DNA of 64,000 bases from Clitopilus passeckerianus (lineage: Eukaryota > Basidiomycota > Agaricomycetes > Agaricales > Entolomataceae): positions 1 to 64,000 of the forward strand of contig CALYLX010000082.1 in NCBI GenBank assembly GCA_944990035.1. The letters are read 5' to 3'. Shown here piece by piece: positions 46,213 to 57,079 of this stretch. Each line of letters begins with the position of its first letter. Within the stretch, counting starts at the first letter, position 1. A program made the translations under genes and the position numbers. Below the pieces are notes generated by a model. It was not told the DNA's origin. It did no database searches and was given only the letters and a program-made list of their open reading frames with translations.

Positions 46213-46563
46213 CTACCACTCCATAGCTGCAATGCCAGCAACTAAAATATTCTGCCTCATCCTGAAAGCAAGCCAGAACAAGAAGGCGGTGAAAATGAGC
46301 AACGCAGCACGGGCCCATGGTGACGGCGTCGGCTGGTCAAACCTAGCGTCATGAGCAAACTCATACACCCTTCTTCTCCTCCCATTTTCGGCCTCAGCGT
46401 GGTTGGGACTGAGATGGCCGCCGTTGTCATCATCTGCTGCGCTGGGCCCAGTTGGACGAAGTTCGTGGAGCTCTTGGTCGTCGTTGTCGTATGAGGAGCG
46501 GTATGATGGTACTGGCGATGTTGGTAGGCGTGAGTACCGCGCTGCGAACGATGTGGACGACAT
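46213..46563 (-). CDS. Small single-TM protein, copy 2
   Basis: 116 codons from the ATG at 46563 (MSSTSFAARYSRLPTSPVPS). Polar Asp/Glu-rich N-terminus, then RRRRVYEFAHDARFDQPTPS and the TM segment ARAALLIFTAFLFWLAFRM. The DARFDQPTPSPWARAALLIF block aligns with DPRFSPPPPSPFKRVALIVF of the convergent gene at 45000, so the two are diverged duplicates in inverted orientation. This copy lacks the long basic C-terminal tail, ending soon after the TM segment (a short 3' intron cannot be excluded). Function unknown. Confidence 0.6.
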   Translation of the reverse strand: MSSTSFAARYSRLPTSPVPSYRSSYDNDDQELHELRPTGPSAADDDNGGHLSPNHAEAENGRRRRVYEFAHDARFDQPTPSPWARAALLIFTAFLFWLAFRMRQNILVAGIAAMEW

Positions 46564-46794
46564 GGCGGAATAGGAGGTTGGAGGCTTGACGATGAAGATG
46601 TAGGTCGTAAAGAGGATGTGTCAAACAAGATGTGTCCAAAAGCGGAGTTTGAACTCGGCTCAATCGTCGTTCAGAGAGCTTTCGTTCATGGCACCAAGCA
46701 TTCCTTTGGGTCATTCCTTGGACATTCCTCCTTCAAATCAGTCGTCTCTAAAAAATAACGGGTTATCTGAGATGGGTTATGCACTATGAGGTAT

Positions 46795-48936
46795 CTATCT
46801 AGGAAGCTTAGAAGGCTCGCTTTGCTCCACGGATTGCATCCAACTAAATATTGGCTTCTCCCGGCCAATATCCTGCACGTCCTCGTTCCAGGATTGCCAC
46901 CTTTTTCTGAGCAACCTTTTTATACTCCTGTGCCCTTTTTGCCTCGCATAGTGCTTCGCTGTTAGCCCGTATATGTCCTTGTAATCCACCTTGATCCCTT
47001 TCCTCTTCAGTAACGCTCTGACAACCTCTCCACGTCCATTCTCTGCTGCGTACGACAGTGGAGTTCTTCCCTCGCGGTCCGCTGAGTTAACGTCGACGGA
47101 TGTTATTCCCAGAATACATCGGACGATTAGATAACTCCCTTCTTGGGCAGCATATGAGAGAGGCGTTCGGCCGACTGCATCCTTGTGATCAGGCTTCAGG
47201 CGCTCCTGAAGGGTGAAAATCTTGACGATGTCGAGATGGCCCGCCATGACGGCATGAGTAAATGGTGGGCGGCCATCCTTGTCTGAAAGGTTGATCCTTC
47301 TTCTTACATCGTGGTTCTCGAGAAGAGCGCATACGATATCTGCTCTTCCCTTCAACGCGGCGTACGAGAGAGGCATACGACCGACGGAGTCGCGGGAGTC
47401 CGCTAAGATTCCCTCTATCTTCAAGAGAGCTCTAACGAGATTCTCGCTAGACTCCGCAGCCGCATAAGAAAGAGCGGTTCGACCTTGTTGGTCCCTTGCG
47501 TTGACCAGTATCCAATTTTGCGATCCAGACTTGATGAAAGCCTGGACGACCGAGTGGTGGTCATTCATTGCCGCGTACATCAGGGATGTCCGGCCCTTGT
47601 CATCCGGGATCTCTACCTCCTTCGTCATTTGCTTGAGTAGACGCTTGACAATCCGATGATGCCCTCGTTCCGCTGCGTACGAGAGAGGGGTGCGGCCCTG
47701 AGCATCCCTTAGGTTAACGCGAACCTCGTTCCTTCTCAACAATCTCCCCACGACCGATCTGTTCCCATTGGCGGAGGCATACGATAGAGGTGTACGTTGC
47801 TTGTTATCCTCTTCATCCTCCACCAACACTCGTCTGGTAACGGCTGTGTGCCTGTTCACCGATTGGGATCCATGTAACGGCATAGAAGGCATGGGAGTTG
47901 GCACCTCCCTGAACTTCTTCTTGCGAGATAGAAGAAGGGAAAGTACCTTCTCTTGGTTCTGCGAAGCAGCGAGCGATAAAGCCGTCCTCCCGGAAGCGTC
48001 TCGGATATTTAAATCCAAGCTCTTGTTCTTGATCATCGAACGAACAACGGATGGCTGGTTTGTTTCTATTGCGAAGATAAGAGGCGTTCGCATTCGTTTC
48101 GTTGTGGGGTTGATGTTGATACCACCGCCTACCAGGCGTCCAAACGAGTGCGAGAGATCGAAAAATACCGCCATCATCAGTCCGGCGACGTCTCCTGTGG
48201 CCGAGTCTAGCTCGTACAAGGTGCAAAGCATTAGGTAGGAGAAGGCAACCACTCCGAGGCCCTGATCGCTTAGGAAGGAATAGAGGGTGTCGGAGATGTC
48301 GACCTCGCATGCTCGAGCGTGATGCCCCCAGTTGCGGGCGGCATAGTCAAAGAGCTGACCTCCATGGACTAGATCAAGTCGAGTGGGGTCACTGTGAAGC
48401 GTCTGGAGGTTTGCGATGATCACCGGATCATTCAAAGAGGGGATGGATAGGTAGTGGACGCATGCGGTAGCGATGATAAGATCGGCATCTGGGAGGAGTT
48501 CCTTCGATCGATTCTGGAAGAACTCGTAGGCAGTGAGGTCTGAAAAAACTGAGCACCAGGATTGAGCTACCGAGTGAAATGTAACTTACGGACGAATTGC
48601 ACACAATCAGTGCTCTCATTAACGTAGACGAGGCCAGCACAGACGGAAGTAATAGTTGATCCGGTATGAAGGTACTTTTGAAGATCTGAACGTCCAGGTG
48701 CTGCAGCAAGTGCGTGGTGTAGCTCTCCTAGTGATAGGGGTATCAAGCTGGTCGATAGCCAGCATAACACCCGATGTGCGAGATCTTTCCGCATGTCGTC
48801 CTGGTCCCGGATTCTTGTCACCGTCGCCTCGTAGACCCGATCGAGGTTATCTGACAATCGATCTAGTGCATCTTCTACCTCGCCAGGTGTAAGATGCTGC
48901 GTTAGCGAGTTCATATGGAGCTCAGCCGTAATGAAT
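46795..48936 (-). CDS. NLR-like NACHT-ankyrin protein, C-terminal part (after transposon)
   Basis: C-terminal portion of a gene that starts at 56821. The first exon on this side reads FITAELHMNSLTQHLTPGEV, the winged-helix-like region after NACHT in fungal STAND proteins, with EDALDRLSDNLDRVYEATVTRI. A second intron (about 48547-48595) leads to LTAYEFFQNRSKELLPDADL. Then come about 11 ankyrin repeats (residues with consensus D-x2-GRTPLSYAA-x2-G-x3-VV-x2-LL), of which five keep the GRTxLSYAA core almost unchanged. It ends QSVEQSEPSKLPR at 46795. The frame is open throughout. Ankyrin arrays with high internal similarity are typical ligand-sensing ends of fungal NLRs. Confidence 0.85.
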
Positions 48937-48939
48937 CTA

Positions 48940-48944
48940 TATCT
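48940..48944. repeat. Target-site duplication (left), TATCT
   Basis: TATCT directly abuts the left LTR and is repeated at 55691-55695 beside the right LTR. Five base pairs is the usual copia target duplication. Confidence 0.9.
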
Positions 48945-49315
48945 TGTCGAGCAAGCATGCCTTCCAGCGAGGGAAGTTGCAGAGCGGCCTACCTTGAGCT
49001 AAGTGTAGGGTTGTGAGGTAAAGCGAACTATGTAATAAGACTAGAGAAGTCTCCAATGTATTGAGGTGAAGTACATAGGTTTATATACGTAAGGAGAGCG
49101 TGCACAGACCATGTATATGTAAGCATATCTAGAATGTTCTGTGCTAAATATAGTACGGAAGTGACACGGAATGAGTCATAAGTAGTCATGAAGTGTCACG
49201 TGAGTTGCCATGAGGCGTATTTGTAAGAAGGCGTAACAATGGTGCGATATGGCGCAATACTAGATCATGTGATGTCACGTGATTAGTCATGTGAGTGGTA
49301 CACGTCAATTCAACA
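48945..49315 (-). repeat. Copia 3' LTR
   Basis: 371 bp, TG...CA, matching the copy at 55320-55690 with no difference that I could find. Downstream LTR with respect to the minus-strand element. Confidence 0.95.
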
Positions 49316-49327
49316 CACCCCCTCAAA
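49316..49327 (-). other. Copia polypurine tract
   Basis: Minus-strand TTTGAGGGGGTG immediately precedes the 3' LTR, the expected place for plus-strand priming. Confidence 0.75.
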
Positions 49328-49333
49328 GACCAC

Positions 49334-52300
49334 CTATTGTGTGTCTTTGTTCTTAGACGAGTAAAACTCAAGTCCAAGTTGAGATCTGAACTGCTCAAAT
49401 TTGACACGGTCCAAATTCTTGGTCAGCATGTCAGCAGTGTTCTCATTTCCAGGTATAAAGTATAACTCTATGATACCGTTTTCAACACATTCGCGGGCGT
49501 AGTGATAGCGAATATCAATGTGTTTAGTCCGGCGTTCCTGGACAGGATTTGATCCGATAAAGATCGATCCCTGATTATCACCGATAACCATAGTAGGTTC
49601 AGTTTCAGGAAGACCAATTTCAGACAAGAGTGACCGAAGCCATGTGACTTGTCGACATGTGTCTGACAAAGCCATGTATTCAGCTTCTGTCGATGATAGC
49701 GCAATTGTTTTCTGCGCTTTCGACGTCCAACAGATAAGTCCATTGGCGAGTTTCATAATATATCCTGATGTAGAGCGACGCGTGTTTCGTCAGACGCCCA
49801 ATCAGAATCTGTATATGCATGCAGACCACCATTACTAGCTCCGTCGTAGACAAGTGAGTAGTTGGGGTAGGTAGCTAAGTACCTTAGCACATGTTTGGCC
49901 TTTTCGAGATGCTCTTTGCTTGGATTTGCAGAGAACTGCGATAGTTTGATTACCGCAAAGGCAATATCGGGCCGTGTGCCTAGCATGAGATATAACAGAG
50001 ATCCGATCACGGATTGAAACTCTGATTTGATCTTGGGATTTGGAGCCTCGGTATTGGTTTTAGGTTTCCAGCCAGATGGCAGTGGAGTATAAGTGGTTTT
50101 AGCATTAGTCATTCCATAGCGTTGCAATACTTTTTGGAGATAAGGAACTTGATCAAGTTTGATCGTGTTCTTGTCCCGAGTAATGCGCATGCGTAGGAAT
50201 TCCTTAGCGTCACCAAGGTCTCGGCATTCCCATTTCTTCATGAATGCGGATTTCATCTTCAAGACGAGGTTCCGATCAGACCCCATGAACATTGCATCGT
50301 CGACATACACGACAGCGACAACAGTTTTGCCATCTTTAGTATGATGTACAAAGACACCTGCGTCGGATGTTGTTCGTTTGAAACCCAATGCTTCCATGGA
50401 TTTCGTCATCTCTTTCCACCAAGAGAGACTTGCTTGTTTAAGGCCATATAGTGCCCGTTTGAGTCTACAGACTCTATTTGGGTGGCTTTTGGATTTAAAT
50501 CCTTCTGGTTGCTCCATATAGATTTCCTCTTCGAGTTTTCCATATAGAAAGGCAGTTTTCACATCAACACCTTGAATGTGCCATCCTTCTAATGCGGCTA
50601 GCGCAAATAGAGTTCGAACGGTTTCAAAGCGTACAACCGGGGAAAAGATCTCGTCAAAATCTATACCCTCGATCTGTGAGAAGCCTTTGGCAACAAGCCT
50701 AGCCTTTTTGCGACCATCAGATTTGATGTCAAAAACCCAACGGTTCTTGACAATCTTTCGGCCTTTAGGTGGATCAACTAGCTCATACACGTCTCGTTCA
50801 CGGAGCGCCTCAAGCTCCTGTTGACATGCATTATGCCATTCCTTCTGCTCCGCTTTTGGCAGTCGAGCAATATCGCGGAATTGCATCTCGCGAATGTTGG
50901 GTAGTCTAGGTGTAGAACTATCTGATAGAAGTGCGTGAAGATACGGTGGAGTATACTCATCAGCTGGCATAGCCAGGTCTGCCTGATGGAGTAAGTATTG
51001 TATCAATGGCACACCCCCTTCCTTGCACAGTTTTTGTGCCCAAGCGAGATCAGCATCAGAATCTTCACGAGGCCGTTTTGGCGGACGTGGCAATTTCTGT
51101 TCAGGCACAACGCCTTGCATGCGATCCTCAACCTGTTCTCCTGATGGTTGATCGTCATCATTCTCGGACTGTTCGCTAGTATTGGAGGTTGTGATCCCTT
51201 CCATCGTGTCAGTTGGCTGAAATGTAGCCTGACGATGGTCATAACCGGATCGTGGTACTTGTCTGGCGCGCCCAGGCATTTCACCCACGGTCTTTTTCCA
51301 ATATCTGTCCATGAGAATATCCCTTTGAATTTCAGAGGGAAGACGATTTTCTCCATATACATTGCCAGGTTTTCTGGTAATGGTACGTATCCTTTGGGGA
51401 TAGCGTCGCAATGGTATGCCTTGAGGCAGTTGCGGTCCGCTATTATTTTCAAATTGAGCACGATCTGGAAGTGATCTCCAGTTTTCCACGTCAATTCGAC
51501 GAAGTCGGAATTTAGATGGATCAATTTGATATGGTCGTTGTCCATTATCGGACTGACCAGGTGGATACGCGGAACCCTGACCTGTTGATGTTGGGTCATC
51601 AACATAGAAGTCTTCATTATCAGAGACTTCCTCAGGTTCCTCTTCCACGGTAGGCATTTTGCCTTTACCCTTGTCCGATTTAGGTTTCGGAGTGGAAGGT
51701 GGAGAAGGAGAAGGGGTTCGGGTGTGATCAGAAGCATGATCATTTTGATGTTGACTAGGTGGTTCTGGACCATCATTGTCATCATTTCCCGATTCCGAAG
51801 GAATTTGTTGATCCGGAACATGATGTTCCGGGTCTTGCATCAAAGGTTTATCACCTATACGTGTGATGCCACGACTTTTGTGTTCAGGACATTTGGGGAA
51901 TAGTGTTTCATCAAATAGTGCTGTAGTTCCAACAAATATTATGTTGTTGTGAAGTCGCATGAATTTGTGCGCCTTCATACCTGGTTCCGTACCAAGGTAC
52001 AACATGAGTTCCGATTTCGGAGCAAGTTTGTTGGCTCGTTTGTCCTCAGGGAGGTAAACGTAAGCACCACAACCAAATACACGGAGGTGAGAAATGTCTG
52101 GTTTCTCCTTATAGATAACCTCGTGGGGTGTTTTCCAATCGATTCTTCGAATTGGAGTTCGGTTGTATAGATGAGCACTATGTGCTACAGAGAATTCCCA
52201 CCACATGTTAGGGAGGCAAGCATCGTGATGCATAGCCATTGCTTTATCCATGATGGTGCGGTTAAAGCGCTCTGCACGGCCATTTTGTTGAGGCGTGTGC

Positions 52301-55083
52301 GGTGCACTTTTCTGAATCTGAATGCCACGTTGTCTCAGTGCATTCTCAAACTTGGTGAATTCACCCCCTCCATCGATACGCCAAGATTTGATCTTAGCTC
52401 CGAACTGGGTGTTAACCATGGCAGCGAAGTCTTCCATAGCTTTGACGGCTTCCGACTTTTTACGAAGGAACGTCACCCATCCGTGGGAGGAGTTATCATC
52501 CAAGAAGGAGATAAAGTATTTGTATTTGTGATATGAAATCACAGGAAATTCCTTCAGATCAGAATGAATCATCTCGAAGGGTTCCTTTGCACGAGATTCG
52601 GATGGCGGGAAAGACTTTGAAGGCATTTTCCCTTGTGCACATCCTTGGCAAATCGGATTCTCTTTTGGGAATTCGATGTTTTGCGGACCTTTCCTCGTAT
52701 GTACCTGACTACGGCGTAAAACTTCCTTAGACGGATGTCCGAGGTGTTTATGCCACAAGTCGTACGTGGCTGCAAACACGCATGATGCAGCGGCCATCTT
52801 CTTTGCAGAAGTGATCTTGGTATCTAACCAATAAAGGTTATCACCAGGAATGTGTGGTTTACACACTATCTCTGCACGATTCTTATTCCGAGAATAGAAT
52901 GTCATCGTGGAAGATGAAGCCCTAAGAAGGAGTTTCTCCTTCTGTAAGAATTCTCCCATAGCGAGTAATCGCGTGGAGAGCTCAGGGAAGTAATAGACTG
53001 GAAATAGACGTGTAGTCACTTCAACAGTCTTGTCGGTTCCGGGTCTCACAAATGAATGATCGATGAACACAGTTCCTCGACCTCTTATGGAAACTTGACC
53101 GCTTGCGGTTATAACATTTCCAAAGTCACCTTCTTCGTAGTCAGTGAAGTCATTGAGATTATTCGTAAAATGATACGAAGCACCGGAATCCATGATCCAT
53201 GATGCGGATCCGTCATCTGGTCTTTTTCCCTTACACTTGTTGCAGTTAATTGCATGATTCATAAATTTTTGTGACGAGTTAGTCACAGATCCTAATGCTG
53301 GCATACATGTCATAGTAGAAGTGGGGGTATCCCCGAATGCATATGTATCGTGTATAGTAAAGTCCGTAGAGTTCGTGCGTGAAATTAATCGTCGCCGAAG
53401 AGCTCGCTGGAACTTTCTATCAGCATTTGATCTTGAATCAAAAGTGCAAGGTACTTGCCTGTCAAGAGGACCAGTTTGGTCATTGGCGGCCATTTCCGCA
53501 TCCCAATCCATCTCCATGTGACCATCTTGACGCTGATCTTCCTGATCCGATTCTCCGCCGAGAGATATTTCGTCGTCGTCGCAACGTGTACGTTTAGTAG
53601 GGCGGGGAGAAGGGGGAAGATCAACAACTTCCTCAATCTGCGCAGATGATGTGGGAGTTTCCTCCGAAGTAGAAGACTGCGCTACAGTCTTCTTGGCGCA
53701 TGTACGAGGGTCATTGGTCTTGCCACATGTATGCTTGACTGGTCCTTCGACCTCTGGATTAGTCCAGCAGCCACACCTAAGTTGGCAAGTCAGCTCCGCA
53801 ATTCGCTTGGCATGATCAGGATGATCGCACGTGTTGTTGTCACATTCAAGCAGATGCGGCCATGGGCATCCAGCCTTAAGAGTCGCAGCATAGTCCTTTT
53901 GGACACCGTCAATGATGGGTCTGCTGTCCCATTTACCTGGGAGAGTGCCTACATCAATGTTGTAGTCGTGGATACCGCAGGCACGAAGGAGTTCTCGATC
54001 AGAGAATGATTGCTCCTTGTGGAACATCGCCATCAAGGGGCGAAGGTAGCGGGGCTCAACAGGCATGGACATGCGTTCCAAGAAAGCCTTGGCTTGCATG
54101 TAGCGTGGATCCTGTTGATCGCCAGATTGGCCTGGGCCAGTCCACGATGCAGGGGTGGAGATGCGCTCAGAGAGCGTGACTCCAAGACGGTTGATAAGTG
54201 CGACCTTAGCGGTCGTGGGGGCAGGAGGTGGAGGTGGAGTAACCGGTGGAGCCACTATTGCCATAGAGGCAAAAACGGTGGCTGCCTCAGCCTGATGGGC
54301 GTGGCCTTCTTGCTTCTTCTGCGGGCGCCGATTATTCTTGGTCTTCTTTTGGGAAGGACCAGAGTTCGAAGATCCGCCTTGCGGCTGTGACTGCTGCTGG
54401 TTTTGACCCTTTTTGTGCTTAGGGTCAGCACCTTTGCGTTTGACAGCAGAGATCTTGTTGGCAACAACAGGGTTACCAGTGCGGCGTTCGAATTCGGCAA
54501 CAATTGACGATCGGATGTCTGCAAAGGTCAGACTGTTGATCGTGATGTTGGGTCTGGACAAAGCCATAGATGCAACACTATCCCATTTGGTAGGGATAGC
54601 GGCAATGAGAATCATCGCCTTAACGAATTCGGGGAGAGAAGTACCACTTGCTTCGAGACGCTCAAAGTATAAGTTGAGGGTGGCGATTTCAGGGTTGGGA
54701 TTGGAGTTCCCAGAAAGCTTAAAGGTGATAGCTTTCTTGAAATCAGAGAAGATGATCGAAGGTCCAGGGTGATCATAATTGGTGCTAAGATTTTGCCATG
54801 TGACGGCAGCATCTGCTCCAATGTTGGCGGTTGACATCGCATTAGTCATGCGGAGTGTCATGATACCCTGTGCCTGATCATTCTTATCATGCCACGATCT
54901 CATTTCTTTGAGTTCTTCAGCAGTGGGTGCCTGGGGATTGACAAACGTGGGAACCGGGTAGTGACCGGCGACGATCTGCCAAAGTCCTTGGGACTGCAAG
55001 TAGGCTTTCATCTTCGTTTGGAAGATGATCCAGTTACTACCATCAAAGGTAGGGACGAGTGACGTCATGTTTGATGAAGACAT
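49334..55083 (-). CDS. Copia gag-pol polyprotein (one frameshift before RNase H)
   Basis: The start at 55083 (MSSSNMTSLVPTFDGSNW) is the first ATG after the leader; the open frame extends upstream into the LTR but that part is not expected to be translated. Domains in order: gag with FDGSNWIIFQTKMKAYLQ; a low-complexity Gln/Pro stretch; protease (WIMDSGASYHF); pre-integrase (LWHKHLGHPSKEVL); integrase core with HSDLKEF, FLDDNSSHGW and HTPQQNGRAERFNRTI (DDE); reverse transcriptase with RLVAKGFSQIEGIDF, VDVKTAFLYG, LKRALYGLKQASLSWW and the YVDD box. RNase H begins AYTDSDWASDETR. The frame then breaks near 49780 by an apparent extra CG and resumes as ALSSTEAEYMALSDTCRQ to 49334. No canonical CCHC knuckle was seen in gag. 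Confidence 0.9.
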
Positions 55084-55305
55084 TGATCTATCAAACAAAG
55101 AAGTCAGCATCAGTTGAGACACATGTAACAGTGACGACACTGCTGTGCTCAACGAGCTATAGACCTCTATACCAGATGGTATTGAGATACTTCCTGAGTT
55201 GTCGAAGATCCAACCCTTGAGGTTGATCTTAACGACGAGCTCAGAGGTAGTGAACCGATCCGCAATGTCGAGCACACCAGCGAGCTGGTAGCTACAGACA
55301 GCGAT

Positions 55306-55319
55306 CAGGGCCCATAACC
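55306..55319 (-). other. Copia primer-binding site, half-tRNA iMet type
   Basis: The base next to the 5' LTR begins a segment whose plus strand, CAGGGCCCATAACC, equals the anticodon stem-loop of eukaryotic initiator tRNA-Met (CAT anticodon included). Priming from a cleaved tRNA-iMet half at this position is known for Drosophila copia and yeast Ty5. Confidence 0.75.
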
Positions 55320-55690
55320 TGTCGAGCAAGCATGCCTTCCAGCGAGGGAAGTTGCAGAGCGGCCTACCTTGAGCTAAGTGTAGGGTTGTGAGGTAAAGCG
55401 AACTATGTAATAAGACTAGAGAAGTCTCCAATGTATTGAGGTGAAGTACATAGGTTTATATACGTAAGGAGAGCGTGCACAGACCATGTATATGTAAGCA
55501 TATCTAGAATGTTCTGTGCTAAATATAGTACGGAAGTGACACGGAATGAGTCATAAGTAGTCATGAAGTGTCACGTGAGTTGCCATGAGGCGTATTTGTA
55601 AGAAGGCGTAACAATGGTGCGATATGGCGCAATACTAGATCATGTGATGTCACGTGATTAGTCATGTGAGTGGTACACGTCAATTCAACA
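55320..55690 (-). repeat. Copia 5' LTR
   Basis: 371 bp, no difference found from 48945-49315. Upstream LTR of the minus-strand element, so it contains the element promoter. Transcription proceeds toward the NLR C-terminal exons. Confidence 0.95.
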
Positions 55691-55695
55691 TATCT
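55691..55695. repeat. Target-site duplication (right), TATCT
   Basis: Second copy of the 5-bp target duplication, adjoining the right LTR. Confidence 0.9.
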
Positions 55696-55741
55696 ATATT
55701 ATAAGCATCATCGCCATGGTTTAGAAATCAAATTGGCTTAC

Positions 55742-56821
55742 CGTCCACTAGCTTCTTCCGCTACTCTTGCGACGAGCTTCAACAAGAGCTCGTTCTGAAT
55801 ACAGAACGGAAGTTCGTTTTGCGCTCTGAGTGCAATATACTGCTGCAGATCGTGCTCGACCGCCCCATGTATCTCAAGCACGATGCTTCCAAAGTGGCCC
55901 ATATTTTTATCCATGTCCCCCATTCTGCGACTAGTCACCAGCAACTTGACGTTACTCCCAAGGGCTAACAGCGTGGTCATGAGATCCGTCATGGCGCCAT
56001 CCGTGTTGGGATGGTGCCCTAGGTACTCGTCAAGCGCGTCGAGAACGACGTAGACGGTTTGAAGGGGCCGAACGCACTCTCTAATTGCCTCACAGAGCTG
56101 GCTCAAAGTCGGCTGAGAGCCGAACTTAGAGACCCTGTTGTACAGCATCTCCAGAGGTGACCGTGAGGCAGGTGATGATCTCCATATCTGGCGGGCTATT
56201 GCTCGGAGAATGTGGATTGGGGAATGATCCTTCGTCTGGTAGTTGCAATATACGTATGAGACCGTTATCTTGTTGAGCTCGCTCCTGGCGGAGATGAGAT
56301 GGTTGATTGCAACGGAGCTATGAGTACGGTATCAGCAAAAGTCCGCCAGTGTCATCAAGGTTGCGACCTACGCCAGGATAGTCTTCCCAACACCGGCTAG
56401 AGAGGTATTAGGGTAGTTCTAGAAAAGCCCAAGAAATACCCACGTATTCCCGGGCACCAAAGTATTTGCCGATCTGGTACTGAAATCCAGTCCTGAAACT
56501 CCTGACATTCGAGTATCCAGTCTCCTGTCTGGCCGACTCTCTTTCCGAAGTGTGAGGCCTGTATCTGTCCGTAATCTGTCGGCGAAAACCACTTCTCTAC
56601 TTTGCTGGACTGATCATCTACTCCCAGGTGAGTGAGGCTAGAGAAGAGGCTTTTTATGTTTTATCCTTACAAGAATCTGTGTATAGATCACAATTAGGCT
56701 GCTATTAGGGCCAAAGGTCGAAATATCGTTACTCACAGTTGATCAAAATTTGGTCACCAGCGACCTCATTGAATGTCCCACCGTATATTGCGGTCCCAGC
56801 AGCAAAATCATCATGCTTCAT
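55742..56821 (-). CDS. NLR-like NACHT-ankyrin protein, N-terminal part (before transposon)
   Basis: A proposed start at 56821 (MKHDDFAAGTAIYGGTFNEV, AGDQILIN) matches the GGTF-x-x-V-x-GDQ leader common in Agaricomycete STAND proteins. After introns come VEKWFSPTDYGQIQASHFGK and TGDWILECQEFQDWISVPDR, then the P-loop LWCPGIPGVGKTILA (split by a short intron inside the motif). The Walker B region is VYVVLDALDEYLG, followed by VKLLVTSRRMGD and the LQQYIALRAQNELPF helix region. The last exon ends EEASGR at 55742, followed by the GTAAG donor of the intron that holds the copia element. Exon joins between the leader and VEKWF are uncertain. Family role: programmed cell death or heterokaryon/biotic recognition. 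Confidence 0.85.
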
Positions 56822-57079
56822 TCCTAGAGGCCCGATTCCATTCGATGATGATAACATGGGGCGTAATCAAAGGGTAAACCCGAGTGTTGTGTGTGCATCG
56901 GGGGATTATATGAAACTGGGCCTCTCCCAGCCTCAAGGCTGTGTTGATGCCGCCTCCCATGTCGCATGTCGTACTCGGAAACGTTGACCACTCTAATCCC
57001 CTAAGGGTGATAATCCATACCATAGCATACAATACAACCACAGTAAATACCATCGTATTGTAGAAATATCTAACAACGA

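Larger units (their letters stand above)
48945..55690 (-). mobile_element. Ty1/copia LTR retrotransposon, young, in NLR intron
   Basis: 6,746 bp, bounded by two 371-bp LTRs that start TG and end CA and that I could not distinguish by eye. A 5-bp target duplication (TATCT) flanks it. The internal region codes, on the minus strand, for gag, protease, integrase, reverse transcriptase and RNase H in the order PR-IN-RT-RH that defines copia. A primer-binding site and polypurine tract are in place. LTR identity implies very recent insertion. It sits inside an intron of the NACHT-ankyrin gene, in the same transcriptional orientation. A 2-bp shift near the RNase H region is the only defect seen. Confidence 0.95.

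Noticed and set aside
46626..46727. tRNA-like stretch (GTCCAAG ... TTTGGAC with a GAGTTCAAACTC arm)
   Set aside because: The acceptor-like ends pair, but no D or anticodon arm can be drawn and the T loop is six bases. Probably coincidence in a promoter.
51003..51821. A 272-codon frame on the minus strand
   Set aside because: It is an alternative frame inside the copia polyprotein region between integrase and reverse transcriptase.
55084..55431. Upstream extension of the copia polyprotein frame into the LTR
   Set aside because: It crosses the LTR and primer-binding site. The first internal ATG after these (55083) starts a normal copia gag.
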